This document shows positions 42,274-50,910 of a DNA stretch of 64,000 nucleotides, piece after piece (position 1 is the stretch's first letter; every line of letters starts with the position of its first letter). Made by a program: the position numbers and the translations under genes. The stretch is from Nocardia australiensis. Its GTDB lineage: Bacteria > Actinomycetota > Actinomycetes > Mycobacteriales > Mycobacteriaceae. The notes under the pieces are model-generated. The model had not been told where the DNA came from. It searched no databases and saw only the letters and a list, made by a program, of their open reading frames with translations. Location: contig NZ_JAJFZM010000017.1 in the NCBI RefSeq assembly GCF_020733705.1, positions 558,001 to 622,000 of the forward strand, written 5' to 3'.

Positions 42274-44166
42274 TTGTACTTGTCGTGCGTGCGTGCTGAA
42301 AATTTCCGTATCTTCGGGGCGGGCCCAGGAGAAGACAAGGACGAAGACGGCCGCCTGAAGCTCGAGCTAGATCGGGGCACGAATGTCCTGGTCGGTGAGA
42401 ACGACAGCGGTAAGTCCGCGATTATCGATGCGATCCGCATCTGTCTGCTCACCACCGCCGCCGACTATTATCGGGTCACCCGGGACGACTTTCACGTCGG
42501 TCCTAAGGGCAGAGCGACTGCCTTTAATATCACCTGCGGCTTCACCGACCTCACTTTGGAGGAACAGGCCACCTTTCTCGAGCTCGTCACGACCGACCGC
42601 GAGGGCACTGCCAGCCTGTTTGTCACCGTCCATGCCGAAGCAATGGACCCGCTCCGTCCACAACGCATCTCGGTCACCACTCGGACCGGACCGGACGGCA
42701 GCGGTCCAGCACTGGACGGCGCAGCACGTGAGCTACTCAAGGCGACATACCTACGTCCGCTGCGGGACGCGGAAGCCGAATTGCGTTCGGGCCGAGGATC
42801 GCGGCTATCGCAGATCCTGGCTGGCTACCCGGCCATGAGCGATCAGGAGGTGGACGACTTCGATGAAAAAGCGGATTCCGCGAGCACTCTGGTAGGGATC
42901 CTTCGTCGTGCCCAGCACCATCTGGCCAGGAACAGCTCAGTGGCGACGGCACTCAACGACATCAATACCGACTATCTGAGCAAATTCGCGATCGGTTCGG
43001 ATAGTTTGCGGGGCCAGATCACGGTGTCTGGGGACGCCACACTGGCCCGGGCGCTGGAGCGGTTGGAGCTGGTGTTGTCCCCGGAAAATGGTGAGTGGAC
43101 TCGGCGAGGACTGGGGTACAACAATGCGTTGTTCATGGCCGCTGAGCTGCTGTTACTCGGCAACAGCGACGTCGCTCCCCTGCTCCTGATCGAGGAACCC
43201 GAAGCACATTTACACCCGCAACTGCAGGCCCGGATCATGGATCTCTTGCAAGAACGCACCCAGACAAACATGGGCAGTAAGCGCCCTGCCGCTCCGGTTC
43301 AGGTCCTCTTGACCACCCATAGCCCGAACCTGGCGTCCGCGATTCCAGTGGCGCATCTGACCCTCGTGGCCAAGGGGCGCACCTTCCGGCTTGCCCCGGA
43401 CATGACCTACTTGGACGCTGGCGATTATGAGTTTTTGACCCGCTTCCTCGATGTCACCAAGGCGGGCCTGTTCTTCGCCCGTGCTGTCGCGATCGTGGAG
43501 GGTGATGCCGAGGCGATTCTTCTCCCTGCACTGGCCGCAGCGACCGGGGGCTCCTTCAACGCGAGCGGCGTCACCGTCGTGAACGTCGGCACAGTGGGCT
43601 TATTCCGCTACAGCCGCATCTTCCAACGCGACGGCGAACAGATCCCAGTGGCGGTCGCCTGCATCCGTGACCGTGACCTGGTGCCAGCTGGAACACCCGA
43701 CGATATGCGGCGCAAGTTGAAATGTGTACAAGAGATGAAACCGAACGAGATCACCCGGCACATCGAGAAGCTGACTGCCCTCGACAGCGGCAACGTCCGA
43801 ACTTTCGTCTCCGACCACTGGACCCTCGAATACGATCTCGCCGCCGCGTCCTGGGAAATGGCGACACTGATGCATCAGGCGGTGCAGGCCGCGATCGCTT
43901 CGAAGTCGGCCTGGCCCGATGCGGGCGCCCTCGCAGAGTCTGACACGGCAGGGGCCAAGCAAGTCACGCAGTGGCGCGACAACGGAAAATCGTTGGAGGC
44001 CACTGCCATCGAGATCTACAGGCCGCTGCGCATGGAGAAAGCGAGTAAGCCGATCGCCGCGCAACACGCGGCACGTCTCCTCGGGACCACTCCCATCACG
44101 GAGGAACAGCTACCCAAATACCTGGTCCATGCCTTCGCCCACCTGTGCGCCGGGGCGCCACGATGA
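42274..44166 (+). CDS. gajA: OLD-family ATPase-Toprim nuclease (GajA-like)
   Basis: A 630-residue protein. The ABC-type ATPase half has Walker A GENDSGKSAI (residues 41-50), the signature region near LGYNNALFMAAELLLLGNSD, and Walker B LLLIEEPEAHLHPQ. Then comes LLTTHSPNLAS. The Toprim half has Glu409 in VEGDAEAILL and Asp466/Asp468 in CIRDRDL. This order is that of class 2 OLD nucleases such as GajA, which nick DNA when nucleotides are depleted during phage infection. A longer frame from the GTG at 42196 would add 26 residues; LYLSCVRAENFRIFG is the usual family start, so I chose the TTG at 42274. The next gene overlaps by ATGA. Confidence 0.75.
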   Translation: MYLSCVRAENFRIFGAGPGEDKDEDGRLKLELDRGTNVLVGENDSGKSAIIDAIRICLLTTAADYYRVTRDDFHVGPKGRATAFNITCGFTDLTLEEQATFLELVTTDREGTASLFVTVHAEAMDPLRPQRISVTTRTGPDGSGPALDGAARELLKATYLRPLRDAEAELRSGRGSRLSQILAGYPAMSDQEVDDFDEKADSASTLVGILRRAQHHLARNSSVATALNDINTDYLSKFAIGSDSLRGQITVSGDATLARALERLELVLSPENGEWTRRGLGYNNALFMAAELLLLGNSDVAPLLLIEEPEAHLHPQLQARIMDLLQERTQTNMGSKRPAAPVQVLLTTHSPNLASAIPVAHLTLVAKGRTFRLAPDMTYLDAGDYEFLTRFLDVTKAGLFFARAVAIVEGDAEAILLPALAAATGGSFNASGVTVVNVGTVGLFRYSRIFQRDGEQIPVAVACIRDRDLVPAGTPDDMRRKLKCVQEMKPNEITRHIEKLTALDSGNVRTFVSDHWTLEYDLAAASWEMATLMHQAVQAAIASKSAWPDAGALAESDTAGAKQVTQWRDNGKSLEATAIEIYRPLRMEKASKPIAAQHAARLLGTTPITEEQLPKYLVHAFAHLCAGAPR

Positions 44167-46094
44167 CAACCCTGTACCGCGCCGATGCCTTCACCCGAGA
44201 CCGCATTCAAGCGTGTGCCTCTGAACTGGGAATGCAGCTCTCCGACCAGGAGCAGTGGGACTTCCTCCAGAGTGTCGACACCCTGGACTTGCAGGCCGCA
44301 CCGGGCTCAGGAAAGACGAGCCTGATCGGTCTCAAACTCCAGGTACTCGCCGAACACTGGATGAGCACGACCCGCGGCGTGTGCGTGCTCTCGCACACCA
44401 ATACCGCCAAGGACGAGATCATCGCCCGGATCAGCGACTCCCCCTCCGGCGCCCGGTTGCAGCGCTATCCCCATTTCATCGGCACGATCCAGTCGTTCAC
44501 CAGCACGTTCCTCGCGTCGCCGCACCTTCGTGGGATGCGCACGCAGGTCCAGATCGTTGATAACGATGCGTACGCGGACGAGGCCAGACGCACCCTGGCG
44601 AGCGGTCAAAGCTTCAGAACGTTGAAGTCCCTGCTCGGTCGACAGCGCAACGGTGACGACTTGGTCGCTCACGCCGAGTTCAGTTTCGAGTCGGGGCAAC
44701 TCACTATCCGGTCTTCGCGGGAACTACCTTTCGGCCCAGACACCAACAGCGGAAAGCAGTTCACGACACTTAAGTATGAATTGGCTCGCCAGGGCATCTT
44801 CCGCTACGCGGACATGTTCGCCCTAGCCGAACTCCACCTCTCCCGGCGTCCAACTCTGGGCCGTGCAGTCGCACACCGCTTTCCGTTCGTACTGGTCGAT
44901 GAAATGCAGGACACGAGCGCGCTACAACAGAAACTGCTAGACCAAGTCTTCGGCGACCCGTCGACCATCGTGCAACGCGTCGGCGACGTCAACCAGCGAA
45001 TCTTCACCGACAGCACTACAACCACGTCCTCCTTCCCACGCTCGGACTCCCTCGACCTACCCGTCAGCCGCCGATTCGGCAGTACCATCGCCGAACTCGC
45101 CAGTTCACTCACGGTCCACCGCTCCCAACGCATCCGTGGCGCGGGCCCCGCCGGAACGATCGCGGTCCTGCTCTACGACGAAACCTCCGTGCCCCAGGTC
45201 GTACCGGCCTTTGAACGGATCGCGGCAGAGGTCGTTCCACACTCGCTGCTCCGGGACCGTCCACCACGAGTCCTTGCCTCGCGCCTACGGCCCGGCACGT
45301 CGAAGGCATTCCCGCAGTCCCTTGCCTGCTACGTACCGGGATTCGCCGCCACTATCCCAGGCGATCGACAAGCATCACTACTCATCACCGCACGCGCGGC
45401 ACGGGCACAGTGGCGATCTGGGGCAAGCCGCACTGCAGTCGATCTCCTATGGGAAGCGGTGAGAGCAGCCACCAAGTCCGCCACGAACGAAGCCTTACCA
45501 ACACTGCGTTCCCTGAGCCGAGACGCCGAGACTCTAGGCGCCCGCATGAGGGCCCTACTTCTGGACATCCTGACCGACCCGAACGACGACGAAACCAGCT
45601 GGGAGGGTCTGATGGATCGCATGGCCAGCTTGCTGTCAGAGCTCTCAAGTCAAGCCGGTCCAGTTCGAATCACGTTAGGCGAATTCGCGCACTACGTCGC
45701 GCCGTCCACAAGCAGCTCTGCGGCAGTAGTGGACGAACGGGACGGAGCTCCGGTGGGGACCGTACATAGTGAACTGGGGTCCATCCAGAGCGCCAAAGGC
45801 GAAACCCATACTGCGACCCTGATTCTGGAATGCTTGAATCGGAGTGGAAAAAACCACGACGTCCACGAGGTTCTGAAACTGCTCGCAACCAACGGGGACC
45901 TCGACAGCGCAACATCTACCGTGCGAGACATCGCCCAACTGGTATTCGTCGGAGCAACACGACCCACCCAGCTACTTGCATTCGCAGTCCGCCGAGACCG
46001 AGCATCGTCATACCTGAATTTCCTCGCCTTCAACGGCTGGGCCGTCCACGACCTCACCCTTCAAAGTGACACCTGGTCGAGAATCTGCGGCTGA
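44163..46094 (+). CDS. gajB: UvrD/Rep-like helicase (GajB-like)
   Basis: A 643-residue superfamily 1 helicase. Walker A AAPGSGKTSL is at residues 45-54, the Ia region reads IGTIQSFTSTFLA, Walker B is LVDEMQDTS (Asp246-Glu247), and motif III reads VGDVNQRIF. The C-terminal motifs QSAKGETH and FVGATRP correspond to motifs V and VI. Its size is somewhat larger than GajB of Bacillus cereus. It starts in an ATGA overlap with the OLD gene, so the two products are made together, as in Gabija. I read this as Gabija-like, because the OLD protein is longer than the founding one. Confidence 0.75.
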   Translation: MTTLYRADAFTRDRIQACASELGMQLSDQEQWDFLQSVDTLDLQAAPGSGKTSLIGLKLQVLAEHWMSTTRGVCVLSHTNTAKDEIIARISDSPSGARLQRYPHFIGTIQSFTSTFLASPHLRGMRTQVQIVDNDAYADEARRTLASGQSFRTLKSLLGRQRNGDDLVAHAEFSFESGQLTIRSSRELPFGPDTNSGKQFTTLKYELARQGIFRYADMFALAELHLSRRPTLGRAVAHRFPFVLVDEMQDTSALQQKLLDQVFGDPSTIVQRVGDVNQRIFTDSTTTTSSFPRSDSLDLPVSRRFGSTIAELASSLTVHRSQRIRGAGPAGTIAVLLYDETSVPQVVPAFERIAAEVVPHSLLRDRPPRVLASRLRPGTSKAFPQSLACYVPGFAATIPGDRQASLLITARAARAQWRSGASRTAVDLLWEAVRAATKSATNEALPTLRSLSRDAETLGARMRALLLDILTDPNDDETSWEGLMDRMASLLSELSSQAGPVRITLGEFAHYVAPSTSSSAAVVDERDGAPVGTVHSELGSIQSAKGETHTATLILECLNRSGKNHDVHEVLKLLATNGDLDSATSTVRDIAQLVFVGATRPTQLLAFAVRRDRASSYLNFLAFNGWAVHDLTLQSDTWSRICG

Positions 46095-46182
46095 ACAGGC
46101 GACCGAGTTGCCCGAGTGATCGGTGAACCAATCCCGAGGTGACCGTAACCGCGGCGACGACCTCGACTCAGCCTTCACGCTG

Positions 46183-46761
46183 TCAGGCTTCAGATCGTGG
46201 TGCGGGGTGTTGTCGGATGTGTACGCCGCTCCGGGAGGAAAGCGTTGGGGAACGAGCCTGGCAGCTTCCCCGCGGTGGGCGGGCTTGGGTGTCCAACTCG
46301 TCGAACCGCCGTAGCAGCTGGACTCCGGTTGTCGCGGTCTCCCGGTGTGGTATCGGTACGTCGTTGAAGCTGATGGTCAGATCGTTGTTGTGAAAGATCT
46401 TCGTGGTCTGGTGCATTGCCTTGTTGCGCGCTTTCGACCAGTTCTCGATGTCCGCGATCACGGCACGGAATTCGGGGTCGTGTTCGACACGAGGGTTCTC
46501 GTTTTTCTTGTGCCCGTTGAGAAGCCACGAACAGAGCGTCCCGACTGTTGGAACGCCGTGGGGTTCTTGGCGGCGGATGTAGGACACGCGGCTGGCGAGA
46601 CGGTCGCTGATCAGCGAGTCCAAGACTGCGATGGCTTCCAAGTAGCAGCCTCGGTCGATGCAGTGGAGCACCCAGTCGAACGCTGCGGCGTAACGCTGGA
46701 CGCGTCGCATGCCAAGCGCGGGGCCGACCGCCTTCTCTCGTACGGGCTGCTCGACGGTCAC
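46183..46761 (-). CDS. Putative HEPN-type protein
   Basis: A 192-residue helical protein from the GTG at 46761 (ribosome site GGGGGACG). The segment ARNKAMHQ contains Arg112-x4-His117, the R-x4-6-H motif of HEPN ribonucleases, with a polar Asn after Arg. Upstream helices contain WVLHCIDRGCYLEAIAVLDS and IENWSKA. No other family is evident. It runs opposite to the Gabija-like operon and no antitoxin-type partner is seen. The motif alone does not prove activity. Confidence 0.45.
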   Translation of the reverse strand: MTVEQPVREKAVGPALGMRRVQRYAAAFDWVLHCIDRGCYLEAIAVLDSLISDRLASRVSYIRRQEPHGVPTVGTLCSWLLNGHKKNENPRVEHDPEFRAVIADIENWSKARNKAMHQTTKIFHNNDLTISFNDVPIPHRETATTGVQLLRRFDELDTQARPPRGSCQARSPTLSSRSGVHIRQHPAPRSEA

Positions 46762-46894
46762 TGCTCGTCCCCCTTCTACCTGGCTCCCGAGACGGTTCGA
46801 TGTTACAAGGCGTTCGGCGGCAGGTCGTTTGGTACGACCAGGTAGCGGATGCGCAGCGGACTGAGATCCGCGCGCAAGTCGGCAGACGGGCACT

Positions 46895-47755
46895 ATGGGT
46901 TTGTGCCCTGCGGAGTTTTCGTGCGACGGGAGTGGTGAGATGGATCAGGCATGGGATGTCGACCGCGACGCCATGGTCGATGCCGAGGAGCTACGCTATC
47001 GACCCGATTCCGGCAGCGGGAACTACGAGTGCGTCGGTTGCGGTTGTCCGGCTACTCCGGCGGCACTGGACTCCGAGCATGTCCGGCCGTACTTCCGAGC
47101 CAGCAAAGACCATCCGCATCTTGGTCAGTGCCCGATCGCGGGCGACCCGACCCTGGTGCGCAACGACGGCCCCCTCGAGCCTGCGCAGACCGAGCGGGCC
47201 GCCGGGACGGGATACCCGTCTCGGCTCGTCCGAACGACGTTGCGTGAACAGGTCGATCCCACCGCAGTGAACTCACCGGAGCGGCGGTCGAGCCAGAGTC
47301 GTTCGAGATCTGGCGAATCTGGTGGCGGCGAACGATTTCGGGAGGCGACCGCGGCGACGATTCGGCCTTTTTGCCGAACCTTCGTCCGCTACCCGAACAA
47401 CCGCTCAGATCTGCGCGTCCACATACCCGGAGTCGACGCCGAGCACTATCAATATGCGTTCAGACGGCTGGTGAATAACAAGATCGTCGTCTACCCACAC
47501 AGCCGTATCTTCCTGCGCCATGCGGGCCGTGTCGCCGTACAGGTTCGGGTGCACGCGAACCCGCAATGGCTCGAGCTGGAGGTGTCGAATCCGGTCCCCG
47601 AATCGGCGGCAGATCGAGCCGCCCCGGCCGGTCACGGCAGCGGTCTGCGTGGGATTCGGGAACGTGCCGAACTACTCGGCGGCGATGCCCGCCTGGGCTT
47701 GGAGGACGGGCAGTGGCGGACCCAGGTGCGACTACCGAACCACGGCCTAGGGTGA
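46895..47755 (+). pseudogene. Chimeric ORF: zinc-ribbon-like N-terminus fused to histidine kinase end
   Basis: A 286-codon frame made of two unrelated parts. Residues about 45-85 (YECVGCGCPATPAALDSEHV, then QCPI) hold Cys and His typical of a CoiA-like zinc module, and continue through FRRLVNNKIVVYPHSRIFL. From RHAGRVAVQVRV on, the sequence is the end of a NarL-type sensor kinase: ELEVSNP, GHGSGLRGIRERAELLGG. The dimerisation domain and the N-box Asn of the kinase are missing, so the join lies at about 47515. It is followed by the cognate response regulator, also broken. It looks like a deletion junction at the island's right edge. Confidence 0.65.
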
Positions 47756-47759
47756 TTCG

Positions 47760-48400
47760 GTGACCATCTCGGTGCTGCTGGTAGACGACGAACCGTTGGC
47801 GCGGGCAGGGCTGCGGGCGATTCTCGATGCGCAAGAGGGAATTACGGTGGTCTGCGAGGCGGCCGATGGCGTGTCGGTGGTCGGCGAGGTCAAGCGACTA
47901 CGCCCGGACGTCATCGCCATGGACGTGCGGATGCCGCTGATGGACGGGATCGAAGCCACCCGGACAGTACTTCGAGCCATACCGGACCCACCGAAGATCC
48001 TGATTATCACGACCTTCGAAACGACGACTACGTCTACGAGGCGCTGCGCGCCGGCGCCGACGGATTCCTGCTCAAACGCGCTCGCCCCGCCGAGATCGCG
48101 AACGCGGTACGCACCGTCGCACAAGGCGATTCGGTGCTCTATCCGGCCGCCGTCCGGTCGCTGGCGGCGGGCCGCAGAAACGACAGCGCACGCGCGAAAT
48201 TGGAGCGCGCCGACCTCACGCAACGAGAAGTGGCGGTCCTGCGCCTGATGGCGAAAGGGCGGTCGAACGCGGAGATCGCGACCGACCTGTACGTAGGGTC
48301 GGAAACGGTGAAGACCCATGTCAGCTCGATCTTGGCGAAATTCGGCGCCCGGGACCGCACCCAGGCGGTCATCGTGGCCTACGAATCCGGATTCGTGTAG
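47760..48400 (+). pseudogene. Frameshifted NarL-type response regulator
   Basis: The receiver domain begins VLLVDDEPLARAGL with the phosphoacceptor Asp in AMDVRMPLMDG. The frame breaks near 48018, where TTCGAAACGACGAC needs one more A to read FENDD as in homologues. The next frame continues AGADGFLLKRARPAEI and reaches the LuxR-type helix-turn-helix (NAEIATDLYVGSETVKTHVS). With one base restored the protein would be 213 residues, the normal length. It may be an inactivating mutation or a sequencing error. It is paired with the kinase remnant upstream. Confidence 0.75.
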
Positions 48401-48916
48401 CGGATCCGCGATACCGAGCCTGTCGGCTGGTGGATCAACGGGCCGCACGACCAAACCGGGGTACTTTTTGGAAACGACCTAAATAAGACAGGTCAGGCCC
48501 GTTCTCAGACCGGGCCTGACCTGATACGTGTGGGCCTAACGTCCCACAACCCGACCCCCTCGACGGTCGAAGGCCCTGCGATTCGGGTCATGCCGGTGAA
48601 GACCCGGCGAGTGAGTGGACGCACACGGGTGCCTTTGCGCGCAATCAAGACTCCGATAGCTCCTATTCGCCGAGTTGGCGCGCGCAAACCACGGGCGGTC
48701 CGACAGCCTCGGAACCCGCCGCCCGGCGCATCTACGAGGCGACCCTGGTCGACGACGTGGACGCGTCGGCACTTTCGATGAGCTGGCCAAAGCTGTGGAG
48801 TACCACCAGAGCAGAGCCGCCCGGCCGCGTTGATCACGCGGGAAGTTACTGGGCGGCAACGTAATCAGTGCACCGATCCGGTTTCGAGGTCGTCGCGCCC
48901 GTGGCAATATGGTGCA
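48401..48916. other. Gap holding the right hairpin repeat
   Basis: A 516-bp gap without a supported gene. The hairpin repeat is at 48488-48541. On the minus strand the sequence to its right could encode a peptide containing TGMTRIAGPSTVEGVGLWDV, similar to the peptide encoded at the left copy. Confidence 0.45.
48488..48541 (+). repeat. Hairpin repeat, right copy
   Basis: ACAGGTCAGGCCC starts the copy and CGGGCCTGACCTG closes a 11- to 12-bp stem; GTGGGCCTAACG follows at 48530-48541. The left copy is 14.2 kb away at 34312-34368 in the same orientation. It also follows the response regulator and may serve as its terminator. Confidence 0.6.
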
Positions 48917-49279
48917 GTGGTTGATGCACATAGCGAGTTCACGCTCCACGCCAGCGGCGGTGCCGACGATCTATTCGACCTGCACGAGTGGTTCAACGAC
49001 GACCGGGCGTTACGCGGTCGGGCGACGTTGGTGGACAGCCCTATTCAGGATGGCGAGATGGGCGTCACCGAAGTCCTCGTCGTCGCCGTCGGCGCGAGCG
49101 GCACCCTCACCGCGCTGGCGAGTTCGTTGTCGACATGGTTCACCGTCCGACAGTCCGACATCAAGCTGACGTTCACCCGCGGCGACGGCGAGATCACCAT
49201 CGATGCAAAGGGTATCGGGGCGGGAACCGACGTCGAGAAACTCCTGCGGCAGCTCCTCGATCACCGGACCGAGCAGTGA
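48917..49279 (+). CDS. EACC1 (effector-associated constant component) protein
   Basis: A 120-residue protein from the GTG at 48917. The core VLVVAVGASGTLTALASSLS and TWFTVRQSDI matches the EACC1 family, a small constant partner of caspase, trypsin-like and other effectors in actinobacterial conflict systems (described by Kaur and colleagues in the NTP-dependent conflict-system survey). Its end overlaps the caspase gene by GTGA, so the two are coupled. The family's role is unknown; it is predicted to hold or activate the effector. Confidence 0.75.
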   Translation: MVDAHSEFTLHASGGADDLFDLHEWFNDDRALRGRATLVDSPIQDGEMGVTEVLVVAVGASGTLTALASSLSTWFTVRQSDIKLTFTRGDGEITIDAKGIGAGTDVEKLLRQLLDHRTEQ

Positions 49280-50841
49280 CCGGTGCGGCGGACCGCAGCG
49301 GTTGGCGGATGGTATTGATCGGAGCGAGCCGCTTCTCGCACCCAGACTTTCAAGATCTGCCCGCCGTCGCCAACAACATCACCGACCTCGCCGAACGCCT
49401 CACCGTGCCATCCGGTGGTGCGGTGGCCAAGCAACACTGCACCGTCCTGCACAACCCGAGCCTGCCCTGGCAAGTCGGAACCGCGATCACCCAGGCGGCG
49501 GCCGAGGCCGAAGATGTTCTGCTGTTCTACTTTTCCGGGCACGGAAAGCAGGATCAGGACGGAAATTTGCACCTGGTTCTACCCGATAGCGACCCACACC
49601 AGATCGAGCTGAGTTCGGTGCCGTTCAGCGTGGTCAAGAGGCAATTCAGCAAGAGCCGCGCTCGCGCGCGCATCGTCATCCTGGATTGTTGCTTCTCCGG
49701 CAACGCGATCGAAACCATGAGCACGTCCGCCGATCTCATCACGTCCGAGACCCAAAATATCGAGGGTACGTACGTGCTCACCTCGTCCCCCAAGAACAAG
49801 ACCTCATTGGCGCCGACAGGCGACCGCCACACCGCGTTCACCGCTGCCCTGCTGGCCGCCGCGACGGACACCGATCTCACTCTCGATCAGCTCTACGCGA
49901 GCACGGCCAAGATTCTGAAGGGCCGTAGCCAGCCGGAACCACAATGCCGAGTGCACAATTCGGCGCACGCGCTGAGACTGTTCGCTCCACCCACCGCACT
50001 GGCAGCAGCACCTGCGGTCGCTAATTCGGTCGATGTCGACGCACTCGCGGTACTCAACGCCGCACAGCAGGGCGATGTCGACTCAATGATCGAGCTGGCG
50101 CAACGATTTCACGGCGCGAACGATCTCGAGCGTGCCGAACAGTGGTGGCGCCTCGCCGCCGAGGCCGGGGATGCCGGTGCGATGTACAACGTCGCGGTGG
50201 TCAGCGAAATTCAGCGCAGATTCGAGGACGGCAAATTCTGGTACCAGCGTGCCGCCGAAACCGGCGACACCAACGCCATGCACAACCTCGCGATCCGGCT
50301 TCGGCTCCGCGGGCGCGAGGCCGAGGCTGCCCGGTGGTGGCAGGCAGCGGGCCATACCTCGCCACAGCGAAACGGCGAGAAGCTGCGAAAAGTGGTGCGG
50401 CGAAAGAACTTGCCGGTCGAACGACACGCGCGGACCGACAATGAGGCACCGGACCCCACGGGTGGCGCGAACCTAGGTACAAAAATTCGGCCGGCTCGCC
50501 CCATCGTTCGTGGTATGACCCCGGATGAAGTGGGAAATATGCAATTTTCCCAGAGTGGACTCGGGAAACGTGGATACAGTGAGAACGAAGTGGATGCGTT
50601 CCTTGACACGGTAGAGGAAAAAATCAGAGATGACGGATCGAATTCGTTGAGTTCGCAAGATGTCCGCCGCGTCGCCTTCGGAAAATCTCCGTTCGGGCGC
50701 CGAGGATACGACATGGACGAAGTGGATGAATTCCTGTACCGAGTCGCTGAGGAGTTGGAAACTCGCGAAAGAGGGGAAGTCGTAGGTCGGCATGGCGAAA
50801 TTATATATTTCGATAATGGCCAATGGTATACGTTCGACTGA
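49276..50841 (+). CDS. Caspase-like protease with SEL1 and DivIVA-type repeats
   Basis: A 521-residue protein. Residues 10-240 are a caspase (peptidase C14) domain: catalytic His89 in YFSGHGKQD and Cys139 in VILDCCFSGNA. SEL1/TPR-like repeats follow at about 270-360 (AEQWWRLAAEAGDAGAMYN, FWYQRAAETGDTNAMHN). The C-terminal part carries two copies of the DivIVA motif, FSQSGLGKRGYSENEVDAFL and FGKSPFGRRGYDMDEVDEFL. The GTG at 49276 overlaps the EACC1 stop. In prokaryotes such caspases cleave targets on activation and can cause abortive infection; the DivIVA motif suggests localisation to curved membranes or poles (inference). The 3' third is less GC-rich than the caspase part. Confidence 0.75.
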   Translation: MTGAADRSGWRMVLIGASRFSHPDFQDLPAVANNITDLAERLTVPSGGAVAKQHCTVLHNPSLPWQVGTAITQAAAEAEDVLLFYFSGHGKQDQDGNLHLVLPDSDPHQIELSSVPFSVVKRQFSKSRARARIVILDCCFSGNAIETMSTSADLITSETQNIEGTYVLTSSPKNKTSLAPTGDRHTAFTAALLAAATDTDLTLDQLYASTAKILKGRSQPEPQCRVHNSAHALRLFAPPTALAAAPAVANSVDVDALAVLNAAQQGDVDSMIELAQRFHGANDLERAEQWWRLAAEAGDAGAMYNVAVVSEIQRRFEDGKFWYQRAAETGDTNAMHNLAIRLRLRGREAEAARWWQAAGHTSPQRNGEKLRKVVRRKNLPVERHARTDNEAPDPTGGANLGTKIRPARPIVRGMTPDEVGNMQFSQSGLGKRGYSENEVDAFLDTVEEKIRDDGSNSLSSQDVRRVAFGKSPFGRRGYDMDEVDEFLYRVAEELETRERGEVVGRHGEIIYFDNGQWYTFD

Positions 50842-50910
50842 CCAATCCCCATCCTCGGACGGCGCTCGGTCGTCGGCGTGGTGGGTGGGCACGGGAGAAG
50901 GTCAGAAGTT

